A model generated the notes under the pieces. It worked only from the letters and a program-made list of their open reading frames with translations, searched no databases and was not told where the DNA came from. DNA of 64,000 nt from Locusta migratoria (lineage: Eukaryota > Arthropoda > Insecta > Orthoptera > Acrididae). The position numbers and the translations under genes are program-made. The stretch covers positions 541,336,758 to 541,400,757 of the forward strand of contig CM048745.1 in assembly GCA_026315105.1 (NCBI GenBank), written 5' to 3'. Of this stretch, positions 22,501 through 34,500 are shown in pieces; the stretch's first letter is position 1; the number at the start of each line of letters is the position of its first letter.

Positions 22501-25500
22501 TGGGATATAATACTTTAATAGAAAAGGCTGATATTGCTTCTGCTTGTTCAGCCCAGTCATCATATAGGCATAAATCCTACATATGGTTTAAGTACTAGTA
22601 GCTTAATCCTTTGCTCCACACATTAGTGGTATTCAAGTAATAAATGTTGTCTTCATATTCAGAACAAGGCAAATTTTCAAGACCACGCATATCCAAGTCG
22701 TTCACTGAATTGTTATATACTGGTAATTCGAAACCCATGTAAAAAAAAAAAAGTTTTAACTTTGGATTTATTAAGTTCATGTAATATGGATGAGCTGCAG
22801 GAATCACATTTGTAATGTTTTCAGGGGGAATGCAGTTGTATGACATTAAAAGGAATAATACCTTCTTTGCGTCTGTCGCCAGGTTGCACCCTTTGCCCGT
22901 AGTGATTCGATGCCTCTTTGAATGAGGCCATTTACCGCATCCATAAATGCCGACCACCGATCTACAGTCAACATCATTTTCAGACACGTCCCTTTTCAAT
23001 ACATCGGCAGATCTTTCCATGAAGTCTTTCCATTGTACAATTTCAAACTGACCAGGTCATCACTTATAGGCTCCTCTAAGCCAAACTTGTCCCCTACGTG
23101 GATGTTTTTGCACAAAGAGGTAAAGCAATACTTTGATCCAGTCGATGTCAGACATGGTTGGTATGGACCTTGTTTTCTGAATGATTTTTTAATTTCGTTG
23201 GTCATACCAGCAAACAAGGCTGTAAAGCGGACACATGTTAGTAAGTAGATGATATGTTGTTTCGCATGTTTTTCCTGTGGTGGGGCTGAAGTATGTGGTT
23301 GTGGGAAGATGCAAGGGGCAGGTTTTGGAGCAGGATTGGTTACAGGGGTAGGAACCATTAAGTAGGGAGATGGTGGTTTTGGGATGATGTAAGGTTTAAC
23401 AAGGATGTTGAGGAGGTTGGGAGGATGGCAGAAAACTACTCTGGGTGGTGTGGGAAGATACTTTGGAACAATGATCTCATTTCAGGGGATGACTTGAGAA
23501 AGTCATAGCCCTGACGTAGCAATTTGTTGAGGCATTCCAGGACAGGGTAGTACTGAGTGACTAAGGGATGCTTCTGGGTGGTCTGGGGCTAGAAAAATTG
23601 TTGCTGGAAGAACAGTTGGGATAGAGGAAATCAATGGACAGATTGGTGTTGATGGTGGTGAGGGATTTGCCACTGGAACAGATGTTTCCCATGGATGCCT
23701 ATGCTATAGGGAAGGGATCATTTGTTATGGAAGGGATGACAGCTATCAAAGTGTTTGTTTGTGGGTTTAATATGGACTGATGTGTGTATGTGGGACTCAA
23801 CAAGGTGAAGGTCAACATAAAGGAAGGTGGCTTGAGTCCTAGAGAAAGTCCAGGTGAATTTTAGGTTAGATAAGAGTTTAAGGTCTTGAAGGAAATTCAG
23901 GAGAGTTTCTTTATCATGATTCCAGACCACAAAGATGTCATCTATGAATGCCCCTTCTATATGGCCCATGAAGAGGTTAACATAGAAAGCTGTCCGCCAA
24001 ATTTGTTTGTATGTCTCACCCTCGAAGGTGCAGTAATTGTGGGTGTGGATAAAATTAGCAAGTGTGACAAGTAATTAAGTTTTTCGGAGGCTTTCGGGTG
24101 GATGTTGGGAAAGGTAGTGTTCTAGGGCTGATAGACTAATGTGTGGGGGATACTGGTATAGACGGATGTGGCATCTAGGGTGGTAGGAGCATCATACAGA
24201 TGGATCTGAAACTTTCCAGAAAGTGTTCATGTCTTTGATGTTGGGTGGGAGCCTGCAGGTTATAGGTTGGAGGTGTTGGGCTACCAAAGCTGAAGCCTGC
24301 TATGATGGGATGGCCGGGCTGGTTGTCTTGATGGATTTAATGGAGTAGGTAAAAGGTCAGGCTGTGTGGTTGGGGTGGACAGAGAAATAAGTTTTATGGA
24401 GCCAATGGTGAGACCTTGTGAGGGACCTAGGGTTTTTTGAATTTTCTGTAGTTCAGCTGGATTGAGGGAATTGAGTCATGATAAACAGGCGTCCAAGAGT
24501 TGACACAGTCTCTCTGCCAAATTATACCCTCGATGAAGTGCCACAGTTGTGAAGCCATTGTCCTCTGGGGAAAGTATAATGAAGTGGTCTGCTTTCAGCT
24601 CTCGGATGGCTTGGGATCCAAGTGGGCTGATGTTGGGAGTAGCTGATATGTTGTTCAGGAAGGATTGAGAGGCAATGCTGAACATACGGTATTCCTGGAA
24701 TGCCTGTAAGGGAGGGTTTTGGAGAAGAGCAGCAGGACCCCAGGCTCTGTTGTCTGGTGGTAGTGACTGGCTGGTGAAGTGGTATTTCTGGTTGAGGTTA
24801 CAGGTGAATGAGAGGATATCCTTGACCAGGGCAGTGTGGTTGAATTCCGTGTGGGACTGAAGGTTCAGACTTTCGACAGGACATATATATCTGGCATAGT
24901 GATGGATCTGAACGAGACGTTAAGGACTGAATAGAAACTGGTGTTGGTGTTACATATGGTGATCATTCTGATAGGTTCTGTGTGTGGCATGTGCTGGGAT
25001 TGAAAGATTCAGCACAGAAGCCATGCTCGGCTTGTTGCCTATGAGGATGGGATTGTTAAGGGTGGTGTGGTGGGTGGTTGTATAGTTCGAGTTTACAGTT
25101 GGTTTGTTGTATGATGGATCAGAGAGACAGGAGCTGTTGGGAGTGATGGTTACAAGAAACAACATACTGTTCAAGGACAAGATGGGCGAGAGCTAACAAC
25201 TGGTGCATTTTGAATTCAAGAAGAAACTGATGGAGAGAAGGATTACACCCACAGATGGGAACTTTTAAAGTGAGCCATTTGGGGGTTGTTTCAAATGTCA
25301 AAGAGGAGTGTAGAAAAAGAATGTGGCATTGCTGTTTGAATATGGTAAATGCATGTTTGTGGAAAGACAGTAGGTACTATGGTATATGGTTGGGATACAA
25401 GGTAATTACTTGCTTAAATAGGAAAAAAGGGGAGGAGGATTTCATCCTGGTGCATAAGGAGGATTTGAATCAATAGAAATTTTAAACCTAAGAAAATTAG

Positions 25501-28500
25501 ATGAAAATATGCGTTTTTTTATATTAAAATTACTTTGTGACTGATTTAGTGGCAGGTGTGTGTGCACTTGAGGAGCGGGTGGGGTGGTAGGGTTGTGGGG
25601 GTGGGGTGGGGGGGGGGGTGCAAGGAAGGAGGGAGTAAGCATGTTCCCAGCTTCACATGGTATATCATATGCCTAGGAAACAAGACAACACAGTGAGCAT
25701 GTGGCACTTGAGAAAGAAATGCAATTCGCTGCTTACCACTTGGCTTACTGAAATGTCAATCACAAAGTAATTTTACTTAGAGTACAGTGATTTACGAACG
25801 ATGCTGTAGATAAACTAGTGCCATATATTTACATTCACTGAAAACAAAAGATACTATAGTCTTGATGTTGATCCAATATAACAGTTGTTTCTGATTATGT
25901 AACCGCAATGCAGACAACAAACTGAATTTTTTTTATCAAACGTTGATGTGAAGCTTGCAATAAACAGCAGGCTGAACAGGTGAAGAGAGAAATTATAATA
26001 TTGCCATGAGTCTTCTGATGGAACGCATTCATCAGTGGTTAGCGTCGCAGATTGCTGTGTCGGCGGTCCCTTGTTCAATTCCTGCCACAGGCAAAAACAA
26101 TTTATTTCTTTGTATTTACTATTTCTAAAATGTTCTACTGTTTCTTATGATTGACGAACTTGTAAATTTCAGAAAATTCTTTCTATGTATAAATAGCAGA
26201 GTATTCCAATCAAGAGGTAGGCTACTCTCAGTGCCCGTTTGTGTTAACAATAAACCTGTTCTAAATTTGAATTGTTGTGCTTTATTACCGACGACGAATT
26301 CAACTTTCAATGTGATACAATTTGGTGGAGGTGGCGGGTATACTGCAAAACATCTGCATCATTGTGGCTCCGATCGGGGAACATAAGAGTTGTCGCCTAC
26401 CCAGAGAAGAACCAGAATACAAAGGATTTACTCACTACATCCTTCCGAAGGTCCATGTCATCAAAAGACCCATGGATACAAAAAACAGCAGTAACCCAGC
26501 TGCATATCAGACATCCATCAGTGTTCTCGGGAGAGACTGGACAGCACCCAAATAAATGGATAAAAGGATTCAACTGAGTCGTTAAGTATAATAGGTGGGA
26601 TAACACAATGTGCTTGGTGAACGTATATTTCTACCTGGATGGGGCAGCCCATCAGTGGTTTGAAAACAACAAGAATGAGCTCATTAGCTGGGACAAATTC
26701 CAGACAGAACGTATGTAGACTTTTGGAAACCACCAGCAACAAGCCTGTTTATTTGGAAAGCAATTGAAAACAGGACCCAACATGGTAAGTCAACAGAGTT
26801 GTATATACATGATGTTTTGGTCCTATGTTACACACTTAACCCAGATATGACAGAAGCCGATAAACATTCACAGCTGGAAGGGCATTTTAGAAGACATGTA
26901 TCGAGCTCTTCTTTAAAAGATGTTTCAACAAAACAAGTGTTTATCAAATGGTGCCAAAAAATTGAGAGCGCCAACACTGCTGAGGAAGAGGTATTTCAAA
27001 CATTAGTACCTGTCTGCCACGCCAGTCGCACCCAATGTGATGAATGGCCTCACCCTACTATGACTTACGCTGCAGCCACCAAACAGCAGCCTAGGAGCCG
27101 ACCAATGTGACCACAACCAACTCCCCTGGCAACACTGGGACCTCACAGGACAGATAACTGGAGAACAGAAAGACAGATAACAACACACCATAGTGTTTTC
27201 TCTGTTGGCTTCCTGGACATGTCGTATGATGCTGTAGGGAGACAAGACGATAATTTGACAATTATTATGCTGCAAGATGCCAACCATCAGAGCAGTCATT
27301 TCAACAGCAGTCAAATGTAGATGATTACTGTTGGCCTATGGCCACATCCTGGATGTGGTCGCTCTCCAACATGCCGCCGCCATTCACTGTCACCTTACAG
27401 AGCTACTAGCTGTTTGCCTATCTGCTGTGTTCAAGAAAACTATGCAAGGTAACCACATATGAAGGTGAGGATGCCGCAAATGAAAATCCTCCATGGATGA
27501 TAGTCACTAAGATGTCAGGAAATCTCACTGATGGCCAACCTGTCCAGGCACTAGTCAATTCCGGAGCTTCCTTCTCTGTATTGTCTAATGATTACTGCCA
27601 CAAACTAAAGAAGACAGAGTTCTGTGACCCAAGAGCAATGGTGCTGAAAGCCACAAATGGAAAAATACGTCCAGCAATCAAGAACATTATCGCAAAAATA
27701 ACTATCTACAACAGAATGCAACAATTTGAATTTGTCATGTTAACAGAATGCAGCAATGACACCATTCTTGGATGGGACTTTCTTCGACATCCCAGACCAT
27801 CATTGACTATGAAAGATCTGAGCTACAAACTGAGGAAGCAGTTCCAACGAATACACGTAGCACATACTCCCCTGGGAGGTTGTTTGCTGTTGAGAATCCA
27901 CCATTAACAATGAGAAGAGTTGCAGTCAACAGCAGAGATGAGCAGTTGAACTGTGAAGTGCTTGTTGATCACAGCAAGCTAATTAGTACAATGAAGGAAA
28001 TCTACATACCAGCAGCTATCATAAGCATTACAGGTGGTCGAGGAGAGACATGGATCACTAATTCCCACGAGCATCACAACACATTCCTAAAGGAATGTGT
28101 ATTGCAGAGTTTTTAGCAGAAATCTAAAGATAAATAAGGACTTAAGAGATCAATGTCTTAAAAAAAAAAGGACCTAAAGAACTTTTAAAGGACCAACAGA
28201 GATATGAAATACAAAACATCAATATATTTCTTTGTAATGAACAACTCTACCTAATGACCAATTTTTCTTTATTTTTTAAAGAAGTTTTGATTGTACTTTA
28301 TTTCTTTACTACTAATGTGTTTTGCTCTTTTGAAGCATCTTCAGAATGATATATACACAAAGCTTAGTCTTAGGGCTTGAATATTTTGACTCATAGTTTG
28401 ATTTATACACATCAGCAGACGACCAAAAAGGATGAGACGAGTTGGCAGTATATAAATAAAGTGCAATCAAGGCTGTTTTAATTTGCAAGTCGTTATCACA

Positions 28501-31500
28501 GCAAATAGGTCAGCATTACAATTTGTTTTTATTGTACTTACTAAGTACCCGCAAACAGCAAATTAACAACAATTGCGGTTTGCCGTCACAGCACTACCAT
28601 ACTCAAGTATAACATTGTTGCATGCAAGTGTTGTCACTTAAATGCAAGTTTTATCGATTCCAATTTAGGTTTTGCTATGGCCTGATGAAAAGAATAGTTT
28701 ATAAAGGTTTATATATCCACAGTAAGAATGCACTGTAAGAATGCTTGGAAGGAAAAAAAGAAAATTGTTTTTAACTCTACAGTACCGTATTCCACATTGT
28801 GATCTACAAGTTAAAAGTTATTCACTAACTTTCATTACAATTATTTGCCTGCTGCACTAAACTTAAAAGTACTCACATATGCAAATCTCATCTTTACACC
28901 TAATTTTTAATAAAATGTCTTAAGACAATGTCAATCTGAAAGTAGTTACTATACCAATTAACTCTCTCAAGTGTATTTACATGACTTTCACAGCCACAGC
29001 TAACAACCTGCTGTTCCGACAGCTTACCAAAGTGCTGTAATTCTTTTGCTCACATAATGGTTTTGGCACAGATACAAAATTCAGTGGGGCGCAACTGAAA
29101 CATACATAAAGTGGCCAAGAATAACGCAGTACTGCCGCAGATCTCATTAGCTGAACATTTCTGATTGCAAGCTGAAATTGGTGGCACATTTCTCACCACA
29201 TCCTGCCTCCGATCAATATTATTTTGGCGGTAGGAGTCACAAGTCATCCTCGTTGGAGCTACTGCCAACATATGCGGACTACTTACATGAGTCATTTCTA
29301 CCACAAAAGATGACGATGAAGTTGTGCAAAAGTTTCTGGCACTGCATAGCACTGTCTCCATGTAGGTTTCCTCGCCTTGCGGTCAACGATGCCGTACCAT
29401 CACTCCCTGCACTCCCATTGACAGGACACTTTTGTACATGCAGGAGCTGAAAAGGGTCAAAAATACTGAGACAAAGGTTGAAGCCAGCTGTAACATGAAA
29501 GGTGCCTCAGTTAAGCTTTATTGGAGTTATTGAAATATGACAAAATATATGTACCAATGTGGAAAAACAATGTACTTTAGGGACCAAACTGAAAAAAGGG
29601 ACCGCTAAATACACTGGTATTGCTGGTATTGGAACAGATGAACCAGTCCAAGACGGTGAGCTAAACACCATTGATGAAGTCTCATGCTCTGCTGTTGTTG
29701 CTGACAATGCACTAGAGGACATTTGCGGAACATCTATGCTACCTGTTAACTGTGTTGAAGTGTGTTCAAACTGCAAAACTGTGCTTCAACCCAAAGAAGT
29801 GCCTCTTCATTGCCAAAGAAATGAAAATCCTGGAGCACCTAGTCAATGGAGATGGTGTCCATCCTGATCCAGATAAAGTACATGCAATCATAGAATTTCC
29901 AACTCCTTGGTACATTTGTGATGTGAGAAGTTTTTTCAGGCTGTACTCATACTACGAGCAATTGATAAAAGGATTTTGTAAAAAGGCACGTCCATTGCAA
30001 GAAGTTCTGCAGGGAGATGCCAAGTATCAGATAAGTATGAGATAAAAGAAATATCTTTCTGGGCTCTTAAGGACACATTAACTTCCACACCAGTCCTAGC
30101 CTTATACAACGAGAATGCGGAAAGCAAACTTCACACTTACACTAGCGAGTATGGGATTAGTGCAGTGCTCACACAAATTCAGGAAGGTGCTGATAAGGTG
30201 ATAGCCTATGCATCAAGAGTCCTTCCAAGTCTGAGATAAACTACTCTACAACCAAGAAAGAATGTCTTGCAGTTATCTGGGCTATCAACAAGTTCCGGCC
30301 ATATTTATTCAGAAAACCATTCACCATTGTGATAGACAACCAGTCTTTATGTTGGCTGACTAGCTTGAAAGATCCATCAGGCCGACTAGCAAAATGTGCA
30401 GTAAGACTCCAAGAGTACGATGTCACACCGGTTTTCAAAAACAGGTGCAAACACAAGGATGTCGACTGCTTTTCGAAGAATCCATTAGTGAAAAACAAGA
30501 GCATGGGTAAAATTTCTGCCCTTATTTAATTAGGTGACATTACAGCCCAATATCCAGTATTATTGCAAACCATAGGCCTTTGGAATTAAGAGAACCAACC
30601 AAAGGAGGGTTTCAACTTATAAAAGGGACACTGTATAAGAGCAACTACAATCCACTGGGCCCCAAATGGCTCATTTCTGGCCACCTATTCTAAACCATTT
30701 CCATGATGCTCCAATATCCTGTCATCTGAGATTTGTGAAGACCCTAGACTGAATCAAACACACGTATTACTGGCAAGGTCTCTGCCCGTCTGTCAAGCAA
30801 TATGCGAGTCACTGCAAGGAGTGCCAGTGAAAGAAGCATGTATCACAATTACCTCCATGCATCTGGTACAAATCCCACCTGCAGCAGCTGCATTCCACCA
30901 GAATGGGCTCGATCTTTTTGAGGGAGATTCACAAAGTGACAACCGCTAACTGATGGATAATAGTTGTGCTTGTGATGATGCCAGGTCATAGTTTATTGCC
31001 TCTTGAAGTTCTCGTTGGTCGGCGCTCTCAGTAACTGAAATTCCATGGGGCAAAACTAGTCTACTACAAACAATGTAGGCGACACATAGCATTGCAGTTC
31101 ATGGATATTTTAATGAATCATTAGTGCCCAATTGTCCCCATTTATGGCCAGCATACAAGTCTCACCAATTACAGTCACTGCAACCCAGGAAGCACATTCC
31201 ACACATCAATAAAACAAAATTTCACAATTTGTGCGTGAAATACAAAAGTTCGAGGTGTACCTTTAGTGTGGCACAAATATTAAGAATCATCCATAATAAC
31301 TGTAGATATACTTTCTACGTGACCAACAATGAAGAATTTTTACATAATTGTTCATAATCAGAGTTCAAAGTGACATGAACGGTGCCTCCTATCAACGGTG
31401 AAACAAGACTCATTTACGTGGTGTGAAAGCACCTATTTATAATAGTTGAACAATGACTCTAAAATTACTTATTGTTAATTATGTACATTAAATTAATTAT

Positions 31501-34500
31501 AATTAAAAGTAAACCATTAAATGCAACTGGATATAGTAAAACATAGTGTAAATAATAGTGTGTAAATTGATATATAAATCACAGTTATATTATTTTTACT
31601 TTATTTTCATATTTACTTAAATGCATTTCTAAACAACAATTTCATAATAAATGGTAATTATACAGCAACTATGAGAGCACAATGTTCCTAACATTAATTG
31701 TAAAACACAGTAATACCTACTTAAATATTAAGCACATAGAATTTAATGAGTCTAATTAGAAATACTAATTAGCCTAATATATTACCTATAACAATAAGCC
31801 TCTTGCATGAACTAAACAAACCTCTGTGACATCAAAGAATAAGTTAATCAGAGAATAACTTCAACAATATATAATAGGACAGTTTATGACTCACCGCAAA
31901 GACGTTACAATTGCATAAGGTAAAACTTTCTTGATTGATCATTGATATGACACAGTAAATTTTTGACAATACCCATTGCTCTGATACCACCCAATCCCTT
32001 TTGTGTCGAGATGGCTTGGACAGGGGACATACTAAAAAATTGCACAAAACAAAAGTAAACCTTTCCACTGTGCACAAAGAAACTTTCGTCATACTGCCTT
32101 GCCAAATAGTTGCGTTATGAACATTCAGAGATTCAAATTATTAGTCTTATTTAATTAAATCATGGTGCTTAGCAGGTGGCTGGGTGAACATAAATTGATC
32201 AGTTTCTATTGTAAAAGATAATGACACATTTGGGGACAATTGAAGGCCGGGATACATCAGTTGGCTTTGACCCATGACATGGGCTTCTTGTGTTGTGACA
32301 TCATCATTGCACAATAATTTTGAATTGTCTGTATTTGCAGGTGGTGAGTATAGTCATGTGGTGGTATGCTCTTGTGGTTGAAGTTGAATGGTCTGCAGTT
32401 GTTTTTTGTTGTAATTTCCATATCATGTGTGAAATTCTTTGTATTCATGTGGTGTGCCTAGTGCTCTTAAAGTTGCTTTCTGTTGAGTGTGCATTACTGT
32501 GTGTACTGACAGTATGATATTTCCTGCTTAGTTTGCCTTTCCATAAGTTCATGCGTTTTATTGTTCTGTTTTTGTAAGAATGGATATGACACATAAGTTT
32601 CATTCATTATTGCTGTGTGGTGCACTAGGTAGAGACTATGTTGACCACCAATAATTTTTTCATTTGCATTTCCATAGTGTGTGTAGGTTGGCAACACCAT
32701 ATTGCACATAGGTGGTGTGATTATTGCTTTTGACAAATACAATGAATGTGAAAAGCGAGAAACTGGTTGTGATGACAGACTGACATGCAGTTTAGCCTTA
32801 GGTTAGGTTGGGAGGCAACAGTTTGGTTCTGAGTTGGCAAAGCCAACAAATGTGAAAGCAAAAAACTGATTGTGGTGACAAAGTGACGTGCATCGTAACC
32901 TAAGGTCTACGTTAGGTAGGGAGACAATAGTATCTACATCTACATAAATATTCTGCAAGTCACATTGAACTGCATGGCAGAGGGTTCACTGAACCACTTT
33001 AATCATATTTCCATCTACATAAATATTCTGCAAGTCACATTGAACTGCATGGCAGAGGGTTCACTGAACCACTTTAATCATATTTCCCTACAACTACATT
33101 CTCTAACAGCTTCCAGGAAAAAGGAAAACCTAAATTTTTAGTTTTCAATCTAATTCCCCTTATTTTATTCTGATGATCATGTTCCCCTATGTAGGTTGGT
33201 GCTAACAAAATATGTTCACACTTGGAAGAGAAAGTTGGTGAAAGAAGTTCTGCAAATAGAGCTTGTCTCAACGAATAACACCTTTCTTTATCATTTCCAT
33301 GACTCTCTCTCCCCTAAATCGTGATAATACAAAATGAGCTGCCCTTCTATGAATTTCCTCTAAATAATCAGTCAATCCCACTAGGTGGGGATCTCGCAAT
33401 GTGCAGCAATACTCCAAAATAGGACATACAAGTGTGGTGTAGGCAGTTTCTTGAGTAGAATTATTGCTTCTTCTAAGTGTTCTGCCAATGGAACGTAGTG
33501 TTTGGTTCGTCTTCCCTACTGTATTTTCTGTGTGTTCTTTCCAATTTAAGTTGTTCATAGCTGTTAAACCTGGGTATTTAGTTGAATTGAAGGCCTGTAT
33601 ATTTGACTGATTTATCATGTAATTGAAGTTTAACACATTTCTATTAGTGGTCATATGGATGACTTCCCACTTTTCATTATTAAGGGTAAATTGTCAATTT
33701 TTTGCACCATGCCAATAATTTATATAAATCATTTTACAGTTGCTTTTGACCTTCTGGTGATTTTACTAACTGATAAATGACAGCATCATCCATCAACAGT
33801 CTAAGAGAGCTACTCCGATTGTCTCCTAAATTGTTTATAAAAATAAGGATCAGGGGCTCTATAACACTACACTGGGGAATTCCTGGTATCACTTCTGTTT
33901 TACTCAATGACCTCCCCTCAACCACTACATACTGTGTCCTTTCTGACAAGAAATCATGAATTCAATCACACAACTGTGATGATATTCCATAAGCATTCAA
34001 TTTGATTAGAAGATGCTTGTGAGGTACAATGTCTAAAGCCTTCCGAAAATCTTGAAACATGGAATCTATTTGACATCCCTTGTTGATATCTCTCATCATA
34101 TTATGGAAGTAAAGAGCTAGCTAGCTGTGTTTCATAAGAAGGATACTTTCAGTGTTGACAGTGGGTTAATATGTCATGCTCTGAGAGGTGTCTGGACCCT
34201 AACATTAGTGTATTGTGTTTTCATGGCTTTGATTTGCAGTGGGGATTTCTCTTTGGTTACAAATGTGGGCATAATTGAAGATTGGGATACCATCTGTCGG
34301 CTCTGACCCATTGCAATATTGCTGTGTATACCCATAGCCAATATGGTGACCAAAACAGTCAGAAAAAACACCATAAAAGCACATATGAACATGTGAAAGT
34401 TAATGCAAAACCAATAACATGATACCATCAGCAGAAGTACGGGAATATGTTTTGGATGGGCACATTCTAAACAGGGAAAAAACTACAAAGAGCAAACTGA

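Larger units (their letters stand above)
15850..22610 (+). mobile_element. Endogenous densovirus (Parvoviridae, Densovirinae) copy, fragmented by later insertions
   Basis: Three collinear capsid segments lie on the plus strand: 15850-16475, 19990-20869 and 22165-22605, separated by a Penelope dimer (16547-19907) and a Tc1-like element (20872-22162). Joined in order they follow one capsid protein from the phospholipase domain to the C-terminus. Multiple stops and frameshifts make it non-functional. A possible non-structural gene fragment on the opposite strand begins where the capsid ends. No inverted terminal repeats were recognised. The copy lies within ZMAT5 intron 2, so it is germline DNA rather than free virus. 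Confidence 0.85.
26002..31120 (+). mobile_element. Gypsy-group provirus, 3'-truncated and internally deleted
   Basis: Related to the minus-strand provirus at 6.8-12.5 kb in every coding block. On plus: LTR, gag, protease, RNase H, integrase remnants. Most of the RT palm is deleted between about 29700 and 29750, and a 1.4-kb unrecognised stretch (28130-29550) splits the protease/RT junction. No 3' LTR seen. Confidence 0.85.

Noticed and set aside
22996..23358. One continuous protein of 120 residues
   Set aside because: The first part reads as Penelope GIY-YIG and the second as a different, possibly viral, sequence; it looks like a junction of two elements.
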